64,000 bases of DNA from Beverwykella pulmonaria (taxonomy: Eukaryota; Ascomycota; Dothideomycetes; Pleosporales; Melanommataceae). The DNA lies in NCBI GenBank assembly GCA_001599595.1, contig BCHH01000008.1, positions 850,220-914,219 on the forward strand. Reading direction: 5' to 3'. The position numbers and the translations under genes were made by a program. Below are positions 26,068 through 39,264 of the stretch, piece after piece (positions within the stretch are counted from its first letter, which is position 1; each line of letters starts with the position of its first letter). Under the pieces are notes generated by a model. The model did no database searches and was not told the origin of the DNA. It saw only the letters and a program-made list of their open reading frames with translations.

Positions 26068-26975
26068 GGGGCGTGTGAGGTCGCCGAGGTTGGTGCACGA
26101 AGATCCTGTCTTGCAGCGGGGCGTTCTGGGATCATGAAAAGTTCCGGCACACAATTAGATGTGTTTTAGAGGTCCGGTAGAATCGGATTCGTCTTTTACA
26201 AATTTCTATCAGACTTCAAGGATGATTACAATTGTCCCTGATGAGAATGGGTGCGCCGGAGGCCAAAAAGTAGTAACCAGAACTGACAAATCTTAATAGC
26301 AAGACAGCACACATTGTAAGCCAATTAAGCCCTCTGGTGGTGGAATGACAACATTTGTTCCTGGGCAAGTGGCGCTCTATTTGGAATGCTCGCCACCACG
26401 TGCCACACCGTCTAACGCCACACTACACTCACACTCACAACTCCCGTTCATTCCCACCTCCCACTCCAGGCCTTAACCTCCTATAACTTCTCGCGAACTC
26501 CTCTCTTGGGCACCCCTGAGCCATAATTACCGCAACGCACCTAATGGGAAGCATGCAAGTTGGGCGGTGGTCCGACGTAGTGGTAAATTGATCCGCGCGT
26601 CCCGAATCGGCGACCTGGGACGTCGGCGAGGTTCTCAATTGTGGAGCTATAGTGCGTGGTTATAGCTAACACCATATACGCCTTCCTATTTTTGGTTCCG
26701 CGCGAGAGAGGGATGTATATAGAGGGTGGGGTCTGCAGGGTTTGTTGGACTGGAATATACCTAATTTTGAAATCGGCATCTTGAGTTGAATTGATATAAT
26801 TATTTAGCGCTATCGCGTACTACTTCTACCAAATCGAACAATACCGCTATCATATCCAGCACCTCAAGCCATACTCGAACCAAGCCATACCTGCGAGCTG
26901 GAGACCTGAACCATTTGACCCCCAACCACAAATACAAAACCAATCCATATCAGATTAGATCGAAAGTACTACACA
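26068..26975. other. Intergenic; promoter of the small Cys-rich gene
   Basis: The stretch holds the DBP3 3' flank and no recognisable gene. A TATA-like GTATATAGAG lies at about 26715, some 260 bp before the start of the 60-residue gene at 26976, in a suitable place for a promoter or long leader. Confidence 0.4.
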
Positions 26976-27323
26976 ATGTGCCGGAAAGCTAAGTGCGATA
27001 ACTGCCGTAAGTAGAACATCTCTGCCATGTCCAAGGTCCAACACATTCCCCCCACACATCAACATTCTTCTCTCCCTGACCATCCATGCCCTCAGCCACT
27101 CACTCTTTCCGGTCACCCCACTCTCGGACCTCCATCTACGCTCTCTCCTGGCCCAACTAACACCACTTTAGACAAAACCACATGGTGGGGCTGTGGCAAC
27201 CACATACCTACCGTCATGTGCAAAATTCCACCCTCAGAATGGTGTACGTGCACGCCCAAGATCGAGAAAAACGGCACAGAGTACCCGCCTATGGGGAGCC
27301 TGACGAGTTGTACTGCGAGTTGA
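26976..27323 (+). CDS. Small Cys-rich protein of 60 residues
   Basis: Exon 1 is only 31 nt (26976-27006, MCRKAKCDNC plus one base); a 165-nt intron follows, GTAAGT to TTTAG, then exon 2 at 27172-27323. The spliced protein begins MCRKAKCDNCHKTTWWGCGN, continues through HIPTVMCKIPPSEWCTC and ends shortly after PKIEKNGTEYPPMGS. The CxxC-K-x-TWWGCG-H core followed by EWCTC is, from memory, a pattern shared by short uncharacterised proteins of filamentous fungi; the cysteine pairs suggest metal binding. No signal peptide or membrane segment is visible. The tiny first exon makes it easy to miss. The function is unknown. The smooth join across the intron is the main support; transcript data would confirm it. 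Confidence 0.75.
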
Positions 27324-30300
27324 CTAGATGGTTGGAAATTCTGGGGAGGGAGAGCAGTAGCTCCCCATAAATAACGGAGAGACTGTGGTGTAGATGGAGA
27401 TGGAGAGAATATGAGTAATTGAAAAGGGAGGATGGAACATGACAAGAATGGAAGGATTGAAGGGATATTACTTGTGGAAAAATGAAAATGGATGGATGGA
27501 CAAATACTAGAGGACATTAAGGGAGTGAGTGACAGAGTAGACCTCTTTTCGATTCGATCACATAGCCATTGGAGCGAGGCGTTTTCGGTCTTACAGATTG
27601 AGCGATGCTATGTCAACTAAATAGCTGAGCATATCCGGTAATAGTTTGCAAGATGTAAGAAACAAGATATAGAATACATTCATGTGAAAAAAATGAGACT
27701 TCAAGAAAAATGTCAAGCTTGCAACGCTCTTGTAATGTTGTGAATAGAGAAGCTAAATTTTGCTGCGTATGCTCAATTCAAGAACCAGAAAGTACAATAG
27801 ACCTTTGTCCATAATGTGGCAGATGGTACGTTCGTGTTGGTTTCGCGAGCCTGATGTTCTGGACTTAACTTACATGGGATCTGAAGGCCTGTGGCGATTT
27901 CCTTATATTGTTGCGTCCGCATTATCAATCGGGAGAGCTATTGCTCTAGTATATGAGAAATATATTCATCCTTTAGACGTTCTGCGAGGTGGCAATGAAA
28001 CGAGGGGCATGATAGAACAGAAGCAAAGGATGAGGTGGCAACTGCAAGAAAAAGGAGACCAAAGCAAACGGACTGGAATGTCTTGAACTCGGAATAATCT
28101 AGATAATGCGTACGACGTGGAGAGCTTACACATGGATACACGAACTGTCGATCTGTACCACTTACACCCTGGGATAGTCTTGAAATGGGTCTCTCCATGG
28201 AACGGGCCCTTGCAGGCAAGGTTACTCGCTCTGTCCGGTAGCTTGGGTCCAAGGGCCACAACGTGAAGGCCGTGGCATAACCTTCTATAGCGAGTCGATC
28301 CTCCATTGTTTGGTGTTTATATAGCGAGACATTTGCAAGGGTCGCCACTGTAACTAAGGAATGGTCTGATCAATCCTTCCGTCGGAATGGCCGTATATCT
28401 TGCATGCGTAAGCAGTCTAAAGACGGAGTTTGTCATCCTTGACTCGTTGCAATACTGAATGTTGTGTCGTAGTTACAACATGCAGTGTAGTATAATCTCC
28501 GTCGAATGGGCAATCAGCCTCAATGTGGTAGTAGATAGAGGATTGATTGTCTGCCGCTTGAATGCACTTCCGTGCTTGTCTCAATGCGAGTTCGGGTAAC
28601 ACAATTCATGTCGGTTGGCGCAAATGCCATGAGAGTGATGTGCTCCAAACTCGGGTCAGTATCATCAACTTTGACAGTTGGATGCAGCATTAAGACGGGT
28701 GTTAAGGCTTCCGAAATGGGTGCCTCAAAGACAAGGCGGAAGAGTCAGTCAGATGTGCCCTTAATAATGGATGTAGTCTAGAGTCGGTGGTAACGATACT
28801 CGGCTGCTCAGCTGAAACGCTTCCAGAAGGTCTCATATGCTTCGATGTCAAACGCCAGGAGCTGATGGAAATGGAAAAATAGTGGTGTGCAGGTTCCGGC
28901 GCTTGGAGTCATGATAAGACACAGGTCTCTTAATAGCAACCGTGGCGTTGGTATTGGGAATGGCAGCGGTTGGTGGTGGTTGTGAGAAGGGAGATGGAGA
29001 AACGCCGCATGCGCGGCGGACATCCAATAGCTTCGGCAGCGTATATAGCCGCATTGCTCTTTCGGCGTCTACCGCTATGCCCGCTTCGTGCAGGCGGTGC
29101 AGACTTCAAACAGGGACGCTGTTCCCCTGCAGACGGAGGAAGGCTGGTTCAGCGGTTCCTCGCGCTGGTAGTTTCAGATGCTGCCCTACAACGCTTGGCC
29201 TGTGGTGTTGGACGACCTCTGAGCACGGCCATGACGATGAATTAGGCGTTAGGTCCACCGCATAGCTGATTCGGCAGACCCCGTCTGGTGATTTGAGAAC
29301 GAGAATGGCGAGGTGGTGGTGAGGCAGCGAAAAGCAACTTTGGACCTGGGTAGGCTGGAAGGGCGGGCAGCATGGGGGCTGTCCGATTCGATGTGCGCCG
29401 TGGATGTGGAGCGGAGGAGGCGAGCAGACGTGTTGATAGAGATGCATGCTCGTATCCGATAGAGGCATATAAAGAAATCACAGGAGCATCTCTGAGGGGG
29501 GGCCCGAGAAGGCCCGCCGCTCCCATCACACTCTGTGAGACAAGAACGACGGTCACACCAATGAAGGTCAAGACGGCGAATGGTAGCGTGTTGCGTCCCA
29601 GCGGCTAACGCCAGAAGCTCTTGCAGCGGGCCCACGACTCCAGGCCTGCGCTGCACTCTTCCCACTGCAGGCACGGCCAGAAACTAGAAACACCAGTGCC
29701 TATATCTGCGCCCGCTGTCTCGCTGCTCCCGACTCCTTCGCCACTGTCGACGCATCGCTCGAGTTGGGCGCTGTTGTTGCTGTTGATTCCTGTTCCTGCG
29801 TTCGCCTACCATCACCGCTAGACCCTCGCCTGCACCATCGACCCCGCCATCCCACCCGCCGCTTGCTTCCTGTCTGTCAAACTCCCACTCCACACTCCAC
29901 GCGAGAGCTTGTTCTCGACCCGGAAGACACGCCTCGTGCACTGTTTGCCCTCGTTGAATTGCAGTGAGTAGCCTTGTTCCCGCCGCGCCCATTTTCCTCC
30001 GCATTGCCTGCGTTCCTCCCTCCGCCAAAGGGCGCTGGCTGACTTGGCACCAGCACAGCACACCCAGAGGGGACTGATCCTGCTCCTCCGTGGTCAATCG
30101 TCTCTCTCCGCCCCATCCTGCGACCGGCCCTCTCGAGACTCCTCGTTCCCTCGGTCGCAACTCGTACGCCCACGTGGAGCCGTTACACCGTGCCAGCGAA
30201 ACAGCATTCTCCGTCCGGTCAACCAGCGGAAAGCGTACGCTCCCTCGAGGCGAAGAACACGAGGCTGTCACGCAAAGGGATCCGACGTAGCAGTTACTCA

Positions 30301-30790
30301 GAAGAACAGACGTGTCGGACCATACAGACCCCAATACCACCGTGTGATACGCCATATTGAACTTGCCCCGGTATGTGGACAATCTCGCTCTCCGCCCCAT
30401 AGCGATGCGCATCGAGCGCGAGCACGGCTTTGGTGCTCCGCCCTGTGATGCCGTGCATGTCTGAGGACTTCTTTCAACCATGCGCTTTGACAGCCATGAC
30501 GAGCTGTTCTGACGACCACTGCTTTGCACGCGCGCCCATGATGTAGTCCGCACAGCCAGTATGAGTGCCGTGCGGTATCCTCCTTCCTTGTTGAGAATAA
30601 ATGTGGTATTCAACTCTTATTGTCCTGCTAACAAACAATGTTTGCAGATTTCTGCCAAGCACCTTCGTAGTCTCCTACTTCACAAATTTTCCATCATCCA
30701 TTGACATCTTAAACGCGCCTACGTCTGAGCGCCTGCTCAATTAGACCCATCCCATCGCGCAGAAGCGCACAAACGCCTCAAGTCGCCAGC
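27324..30790. other. Long intergenic stretch upstream of the MAP kinase gene
   Basis: No recognisable gene; overlapping short frames occur on both strands. The last ~1.2 kb is pyrimidine-rich, like a long promoter or leader. A GTGAGT at about 29964 and a TTTGCAG ending at about 30648 could bound an intron in the 5' leader of the kinase transcript, but this is speculative. Confidence 0.4.
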
Positions 30791-32017
<1,227 letters not shown>

Positions 32018-33095
32018 TTGCCGTCCATTATGCAGCATCTACATGGCTGCCTCACTGCACGGATGGGCTGTACGGTATTTTTGCATCAATTTTCACATCT
32101 GCGATGATTTGAGCAGACTGGTCTGAGCTCGCTCCCAGACTTTGCCTACCATGTATGCAAAGTGGTTCCGATCAACAGCATCTATCCCAGCTTTGTGGGT
32201 AACTTTGCATCATCGGCGAGCGGCTGGAGTGGTCGTATGTGACGAAATGGAAATTACCCCTTTAGTTAGTCGAGACGGCACCTGAATGAAGCACCCGAAT
32301 TTCTTTGTCAATTATTTGTATTGCTATTCATCTATCTTGAAAACCAAAACTTGAACGGCTTGGGAGATACGGAACTACAACTAACACTTGTAGGAAACAG
32401 TATAGGGGTCCTACGGCTGACAGAGAAAATAGGCCTTAGTAGGGCGAATCCAATGCCTTTGTCCTTTCGCTGAGATTCAATATCCTGGCAGAGAGCTTCC
32501 TTGAGAGGTATGATCTCCCCTATACACCGATATATCCTTCAAGCCGTTGCTGCCCTCCTCGTCTATTCCGTCTTCGACGCCTCTAGCATTTCTATATCAG
32601 CCTTCGTCACATATGCGTTCGATGATAGACTGGGTGGATTTTTGCTTGTCACTGTGTAGTCAATCGTGGTGGGTGATGGGAGCTTTTATATACTTTCTAG
32701 GATATTGAAAGTCAAAGTTTGGTTCGGCTGCGGTTGCGGTTGCGATTTCTTGTGAAGTTGGACTTTGGTGTTGGTCTTCCTGTCATCGGGTCTTCGGTAC
32801 TGGATGCGAGTCATACTGCCTTTTGATTATTCGGCTTCCCGGCTTGGCAGGCTCATGTAGAGATTTTGGAACGTGTGCGTATGTCTTGTGAAAGTGTCTA
32901 ATTTTGACTTGATGATCAAGCTGAGAGTGGTATATCTGTTCCTAACGCCGCCTAATGTGTAGAGTGGAATCCGTGCTATGCAGTATAGCCAAAAATGCGC
33001 TCCTCCCATACCACGCCCATTTATCATACACATATAATCATACATGGCTCTTCCCATAACTCTATCCATCCAATCCCAGCACATGATATCCTTCC
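32018..33095. other. Intergenic, convergent 3' flanks of MAP kinase and ERV1
   Basis: About 1.1 kb between two gene ends. I see no gene in it. Short pyrimidine and purine tracts and the small hexamer repeat ggttgc at about 32735 are the only local structure noticed. Confidence 0.5.
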
Positions 33096-33729
33096 TTAAT
33101 CACATCTCCCATCCTTCCACCCGGTCTTCCACCTCTCTTCCCACCTGTTACAATCAAATTCCTTCTTGCCTAATTTCACATTAACAGCATTATGCGCCTC
33201 GCACATCCATCGTCCAAACTCCTCTCTCGAACTGACTCTTGGTGCATTCCGGTCCTCCTTTAGCCACTTCTGGAAGTCAGATGCACAGTACCAGCACGGA
33301 TAGAGCTTGGAGAAGGTGTGGATGAAGGTCTTGGTCTCAGATTGGAGTTCGGGCGTGGGCGCGATGGGGTAGGAAGCGGTTATCGAGTGCAGGAGCGTCC
33401 AAGAGCTACGGCCGAGCTCGACGATATCGGGGGGGCAGTCGGAGGGCGGTTTGCGGGGAGACTTGGTGGCGGATTTGCTCATGGCAAACCAGGAAGACAC
33501 GTCGGTGCAGGAGCGGCAGCTATGTTGATATTTTAGAGACTTTGTAGAGTTTGAGGATAATGTGAAAGGGGGAGGAGGGGGTTGAGAGCTCGAGGCGCAT
33601 GTTCAAGAAACCCACTCACGGCTTCCCATCAGGACCCAGCACCACGCCTTTTGGTAGCTTCTTTGGCACTGCTTCTGTATTTCCCTCGTCTTTCTGCTCC
33701 GAATTCTGCTCCACGGGTCCTCGCGCCAT
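33096..33729 (-). CDS. ERV1: FAD-linked sulfhydryl oxidase Erv1
   Basis: Two exons on the minus strand, 33729-33620 and 33519-33096, give 177 residues; the 100-nt intron splits the LGPDGKP / CRSC segment conserved in Erv1. Visible elements: the shuttle CRSC (38-41), the ERV/ALR domain with RSSWTLLHSITASYP (74-88), the active-site CWYC (112-115) and the structural pair C143-x16-C160 in CEAHNAVNVKLGKKEFDC. In the mitochondrial intermembrane space Erv1 reoxidises Mia40 and passes electrons to cytochrome c. A start at 33729 gives MARGPVEQ; in-frame upstream ATG codons exist at 33801 and beyond, so the N-terminus is slightly uncertain. The gene is divergent from a PQ-loop gene, 178 bp between starts. 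Confidence 0.93.
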
Positions 33730-33907
33730 TTTTTCTTCTCTACTACAATCCAAACGCGCGGTGTTGAAAGTTGGAGCTTCGTGCTTTGAAATGCGCTCTG
33801 ACATCTTCACGCCCGACCGTCCGTGCATATTTAGCGACGCATGGAAGCATGGATCCCTTGTTCGTAGCCTACGCCATCTCAACTTCATTCCCACAACGTT
33901 TTTTGAG
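33730..33907. promoter_or_regulatory. Divergent promoter of ERV1 and the PQ-loop gene
   Basis: Only 178 bp separate the two start codons, so both promoters must overlap here. No specific factor site is claimed. Confidence 0.5.
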
Positions 33908-35131
33908 ATGGATGTTCCTGTTGCTGCGAATGTGCTGGGAACCTTGGGAGCTGTAGGTTGAATTTGCTATAGGATATGTGATGGTACTGACGGGTGTAGG
34001 TGTGTTGGTCTGTCCAGGTTTGTTATCCCAAGTGGCATCGGATGAACGAAAGAGCAAAGTATTGATGGAGGGACAGTTGATACCGCAAATTGTGATTAAT
34101 TGGAGACGGCATAATGCGATTGGACTTCAGCCCACAATGATGATGCTTTGGGCGTGGGCTGGGGTGCCGCTTGGGGTGTATAATATCGTTGAAGAGTACA
34201 ATTTCGCGCTCAGGGTGCAGCCGCAGTTGTTGACTTTCTTGAGCTTGGTTACGTGGATTCAGTGTTATTACTATGAGAGGGTATGTGTAACATGTTTTCT
34301 CCTGCTATGCAAACTTGCAAGACGATAAGGCAGATGCAGGCAAGGTGACAATCCACCCCTACTGGATCTTACTGTATTTGCCAGCAGGACTTCTCCCGAA
34401 ATATTCTACACAAAGATATCCTAATAACTTCCTCGGAGGTGATGTTATGGATCTTATTGAAAATACAAACGCTGATCGTGAGAATTGCAGAAATGGACTT
34501 TCCTCCGCGCACTCGCTGTCGTATTTCCCATCGCTTGCATCATGGGCGGTGTGCAAGCGGCCCTCATCGTCGCCCTGCGCATTGCTAAACAGAAGCACCT
34601 GCAGTGGCCGTTGACACTTATGGCGGTCCTTTCTGCAATTCTACTAGCCGCGGGTGTGCTGAGGCATTACTATGATATCTACGTTCACCGCACCGTCCGC
34701 GGCATATCCTTCCTATTCGTGGGTATCGATGCTGCCGGTGATGTATTCTCCCTTGTCTCGGTCCTTTTCCAGACCAAGATCGATATTCTGGGTCTCGTGA
34801 TTTACGGCACAGAGTTAATTCTCTGGATTGGTGTTTTTGCATGTGGCGGGTATGATTGACATTTCCAAAGCTTCACGTCTGATTCGAAGACTGATATTGC
34901 AACAGATATTATAATTTTGTGCCGTGGGTGCAAAAACAACTTAAGAAGCAAAGAGTGGGTAGAAGTGTCCCAGTAGGAGAGTCGGTTACTCTACACGACT
35001 TGCCGTCTAGCACATCCGTTTTCAGGACTCCTTCTGCGGACCTCGAGTTTTCAAGGCGGCGGACTGCAGTGCCAAGAGATGATGGCGCAGACGGAGATCG
35101 ATTAAAAGACTTGAAACCAGCAGGTGCTTGA
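33908..35131 (+). CDS. PQ-loop repeat membrane protein
   Basis: Five exons, 33908-33952, 34000-34017, 34077-34280, 34491-34849 and 34906-35131, give 283 residues. Exon 2 is an 18-nt microexon encoding VCWSVQ; splicing builds LGAVCWSVQLIPQIVINWRR, the first PQ loop (proline-glutamine after a hydrophobic helix). About seven hydrophobic helices follow, with a second loop region (HRTVRGISFLFVGIDAAGDV) where the PQ pair itself is not conserved. The C-terminal ~65 residues are hydrophilic, Ser/Arg-rich and probably cytosolic. The family includes vacuolar and lysosomal cystine or basic amino-acid transporters such as cystinosin and Ypq proteins; the substrate here cannot be read. It is divergent from ERV1. 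The microexon is supported by exact frame continuity and GT/AG borders on both sides. Confidence 0.88.
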
Positions 35132-35508
35132 AATTGTTGTGTGCGCGTGTCCTTTCGTCAGGTCAAGCGTTTTACAGCACGATTCGCAGCATGTCAATGA
35201 GATTCTTCACTACCTTCTTGTAGCTTCACGATGTCTAAGCTCTTTGATTACTTTATGCTATTAGATACACTGTTTGCTTACAGCGCGTGCTTCGATGGTT
35301 TATCTTTTGCATCTCTCTTAAGCTTTCACCGCATCACTTCACCGCCACAACTGTATATATTCGGCACGCGCCCACGAACCTCATTCTCTACGACAAGACA
35401 CACCACCCACAACCTGGAATCTCTCAAATCTTGTTCTGCAATCGCTTTACGGCTGTGACTCTCCTGCGTCACAAAGCAACCCAGTCTAACCCACCAATAC
35501 TGTCAAAA
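35132..35508. other. Short intergenic; promoter of the gene at 35509
   Basis: 377 bp between same-strand genes. It should hold the terminator of the PQ-loop gene and the promoter of the next gene; a TATA-like TGTATATATT lies at about 35351, some 160 bp before the start codon. No gene seen. Confidence 0.45.
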
Positions 35509-36408
35509 ATGGCGACCAAAGTTACCTCTCTGACGTCTACGTCCTCCGGCCCGCCCTCTCCGCCAAACCATACTCCGCACACGGAAGCGACTGGCTTGGA
35601 TACTGTGTCCGGAACGGACTTCAGCGCTGTCGGCAAAATCCTCGAACCGATCCAGGAAGACCTGAATGAAGCTGCTGAGGTTGCGCACTTTCCGAGCCCG
35701 CCCGCCAACACACCGGAATTTTTTTCTCCCGCGCCGAGCACTCGCAGCTTCAAATACAACCATGGCCGCGGACGTGGTCTCAGCCTAATCGGCGACCGCC
35801 TCGCACAGCTTAAAGCTGAGGACCATGCATATTCCATCATAGATAACAACTCTAGCAACCGATCTGTGGTCCCGACCGTCAGCGAGGAGGGCGAAGAGGA
35901 ACACACCGATGAAGGCGACGAGAAGGACAGTGTCAGCAATGGTAAGTACAAATTAGACACGACAGATTCTCTGTTATAAGACACGCTCATCAATCCCACA
36001 GGAAGCGGAGAAATCCCAGTCGCTTTGGGCGCCCTAAAGATCAACCCTCGCATCCAAGAGTACCTCGCCTTCCAATCATCCGACTTGCCGGTTACTTGCT
36101 CCGCGAAAGCTGAGAAGCTCGAGAAGGCGGAGAAAGACCGCCCGACCAACGCGCCAATGGACTCTTTCAAGGGCGCAAAACGGTCTATCATCAGCGAGGG
36201 TGGCAATGTCACCGAGATCAGCAACTGGGCATCGGACGTGATTGAAATGTTCGAGCGTTCGCTTCCGCGGCTCGAGCAATTGGCGCAAGATGAGTTTGTC
36301 GACGACTCCAGCATCGAGGCTAAGGAGTACTACCGTAGGCATCTGCAGGAGCTCTTGGCTGATCCAAAGAGGAAGTATCCGGTTGGGGTTCACGAAGTGA
36401 AGGAGTAG
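35509..36408 (+). CDS. Uncharacterised 279-residue protein
   Basis: Exons 35509-35941 and 36002-36408 with a 60-nt intron (GTAAGT, ending CCCACAG) give 279 residues. I do not recognise the family. Residues 1-140 are Ser/Thr/Pro and acidic, likely disordered, with FSPAPSTRSFKYNHGRGRGL and an acidic run EEGEEEHTDEGDEKD just before the intron. The second half looks folded and helical: PVALGALKINPRIQEYLAFQ and WASDVIEMFERSLPRLEQLA, ending with RRHLQELLADPKRKYPVGVH. No signal peptide or membrane segment is visible. It follows the PQ-loop gene on the same strand; nothing in the context suggests a role. The regular codon structure and good splice signals argue for a genuine gene. Confidence 0.8.
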
Positions 36409-37113
36409 GTGTGCAGGGAATGGGTGTACAATGATGGAGATGGATTCACTTGCTTGGCCGCACTTGTACAGAAGGCTCTCTGGTTGGAGTTTCATGGTAT
36501 GAATGCTGTTCTGGGCATCGGTCTGGCTTAGTCAAAAGGACTTATATTTGGAACGGTCTGGGTTGGCATGCTGGGTGGGATGGTTCTATGTATTATATAC
36601 CCTGAGTATTTGGTGATGATGCATTTTCACAACACGGCCACATGGATACGGTTATAAGTAATGGATAACAAATTACGGATAACGAGTAACCGAGTTGAAC
36701 AATAGTAGAATCTTGCATCCATCCAATCCCGTGAAGCCACTGTCCACTTCTGCCGACATATGAAGCAGCCGGTATATTAAGAAGCACCGAAGTATATCCA
36801 ACAAGTGGCCAAGAGGGTCAGAGAGTACTACTGAAGTTGCTAGATAGGATTTTGCCATCTTTGTGCAATTCTGATATTCCTAGACTATCCTTTTGTGAAT
36901 TGGCTCCTGCGAACCCACCCTTCTCCTAGCCATCCTCTCTTACCGACATACGAAGGAGACAACATCCGTGAAGTGGTAAATAGGTCCAACCTAATAAAGA
37001 AAATATTGCAGCCACCAATGTAAGCTTTGCCGTTAAACTATTCGCAACCAGAGCCACTCCTTAACAAACACTGCCCTGCCCACCTCCTTCCCCTCTAGCT
37101 CTCACCGGCGCAC
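36409..37113. other. Intergenic, convergent gene ends
   Basis: About 700 bp between the 3' ends of the genes at 35509 (plus) and 37114 (minus). Only short frames are present. A short imperfect repeat of GGATAAC-type words occurs at 36660-36690. Confidence 0.45.
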
Positions 37114-37784
37114 TTACAAAGCCGCACGCTTAGCACCCAACGCCTGCAAAGCGCCAATAATGGCGAGAGTCACAGCCGTGGGCTTGTCGCCGGCTCGGAG
37201 GTAATTGGCGCCGAAACCGAATAGGAGGGACGTAATGAGGGATGCCAGTATTTTGTCGGGCCCGTCGATGAGGCCGGTTGAGGACCACTTGTAGTTGAGG
37301 ACGGCTGTGGGTGGGGAGTTAGATGGATGTTTGAGAGTGTTAGGGAGCTGGAGGATGGCGCGTTGGAGAAGTAGGGATATAAATCAAGAAGAAAAGGTAT
37401 GGAGAACGCCGTGAGTTTAGCCGTGGTTCAAAGTGGTTGAATTTGCTCTACGATGTCCGTTGTATAGTGGATGGTGGTATGTTGTATGAGAAGACAGGCT
37501 GATATTGTAGAGAAAATTTCACTTACCAACAATGGCGAAGAACACACTTCCCTCATACCATCCGGCCTGGACTGTGCTTCGCAGCAGTGCGGGGATCTGC
37601 TTTAGCGATGGATGCTTGAATTGCTCCATTCCTTTGGTCTAGAAACTCGGTTTCATGAGCCCATTTGCGCATATAAGTCCCGTTATCCCCCCTCATCTCA
37701 GAGCTTAGATTGGCTTACCGTATGAGCCAAGCTAAGGAAGCCGTGAGCAGCTGCTGCTGCGAGGAGGAGTGGGTGGTTAGGCAT
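37114..37784 (-). CDS. Small four-helix membrane protein, 122 residues
   Basis: Three short exons on the minus strand, 37784-37719, 37638-37527 and 37304-37114, give 122 residues; none is long enough to stand out alone. The introns are 80 and 222 nt with GTAAG donors. The protein starts MPNHPLLLAAAAAHGFLSLA, then QAGWYEGSVFFAIVAVLNYK, then a Gly-rich helical part (LITSLLFGFGANYLRAGDKP) and a last helix (VTLAIIGALQALGAKRAAL). Three or four membrane helices are likely. I take it to be one of the small integral membrane proteins common in Pezizomycotina, with no known function. All three joins keep frame and the hydrophobic pattern, which is the main support. Compartment unknown. Confidence 0.72.
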
Positions 37785-39264
37785 TGTTGGATCTTTGTGC
37801 TTTCAAGCAAGTTGTTTAGTAATTGAGGATGGTAGTGTGAGAATGAGAAAGTATATATGTAAAACGAGCGTATCCTTGGCTCCCATGGACGCCTTATAGG
37901 AAGCGGAGTCAAGCTGCGACTCGAGCTGCCGAGGTTGGTTAGATGGGGTTAGTCGCTCGACGTGATTCGTGATTACGCGCTTGCAAGGCCAACCCCTGCA
38001 GAGGTGCGCGACGCGTCTGGCTGGCTCGCCATTCCAAAATTTGTCACTCATTTACATTTCTGCTATGGTTTTGCGCCGAAACAATCATTTATGTTTTGGA
38101 AAAGCTTTTCACCTAAAACGTGGCTTTTCTTACATTGCCACTTCCTCGCGTTATATTCACGCCATGGTTTCTACGCGGGGAACGAAGAGACGATCAAGCA
38201 ATGAAAATATCGGTGCCGAGAACGAACGCACACCTGCTCAGGCTACACTGCCGTCTCGACGATCACTTTTATCTCTCTATAAAATTTCAGCGAGGAACAA
38301 TGCACTGCCTGCACCGAAGAGAATCAATACTGAAAGTATGCCTCGATATTTCTAGCTCTAAACATTCCCGCTAGTTCGCGAATCAAATGTAGTTTACCGC
38401 AGCAGAATCTCCAGACTCTCTTACACTGGCTTCGTCCCGCTTGGAAGAAACTTAGATTGGCATTAAGACATTCATTGGCTGAGGCTATCTCGGCCAATAG
38501 AATGTTTTCAACGACGTTCGACGGATCGAGGACCTCGGGTGGACTATCAACTGGACATGCAGGGAAGACGTTGGCAAGGTCGATTTGGTTTTTGGGAATT
38601 AAAGTTATTACCACCAGCACCACCTGCGGCAGCAGCATGCACACCTGCGCCCGCATTGCCATTTATACCGGCACATTCGATCTGCAGAATCTCTACTACT
38701 GGATTACTTGAGACCAATGTAGCCGGAGGATGGGTTCAGCAGGTTCCAGTGGTGGTATCCTGATTTTGAAAGCGTCTGTGGGTTAGGAAAAAATGGGGTA
38801 TGAGTCAGGGTATACGGAGACGATTGTTATTGAGGATGAAGAGGTCGGTTGTAAGAATGACGATAGAGGTGTGTGAGGGGATGGCGATGAGTGTGTATAG
38901 AATGATGGTGCAAGAGCTGAGAATGCGGGAGATGCGCCCAATCCACCTTCTCACTTCAATGACGCAAACCCAAGGCTCAAGTACTGCCGCGAGCACTACC
39001 TATCAATCTACAGCCGTCCATCTCCACGCCGATCTCCAAGACCGGGAAGCCCAAATCGCAGCCCGAGAGGCCATGTTCGCGTAAGAGCAGGAAGACTCCG
39101 CAGCGGAAGCTGGCACGAGAATGGGAACATCTGAAATAGAAGAGAGAAGAGCTAGAGAAGAGAGAACATCAACTGCGTCACCTTCACTTCGAGCTGCGGG
39201 GTGAGCCGCAGATGACTCAGGAGGAACAAGGGGGTCAGACACTAGCGGGAGGGTGTAAGGGTGA

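Noticed and set aside
29684..30613. 309-codon minus-strand frame upstream of the MAP kinase
   Set aside because: Low-complexity Gly/Arg/Gln composition opposite a pyrimidine-rich leader; no domain and competing frames on both strands.
35469..36314. 281-codon minus-strand frame antisense to the gene at 35509
   Set aside because: It lies opposite a two-exon gene with good splice signals and is Ser/Leu/Arg-rich, as expected of a shadow frame.
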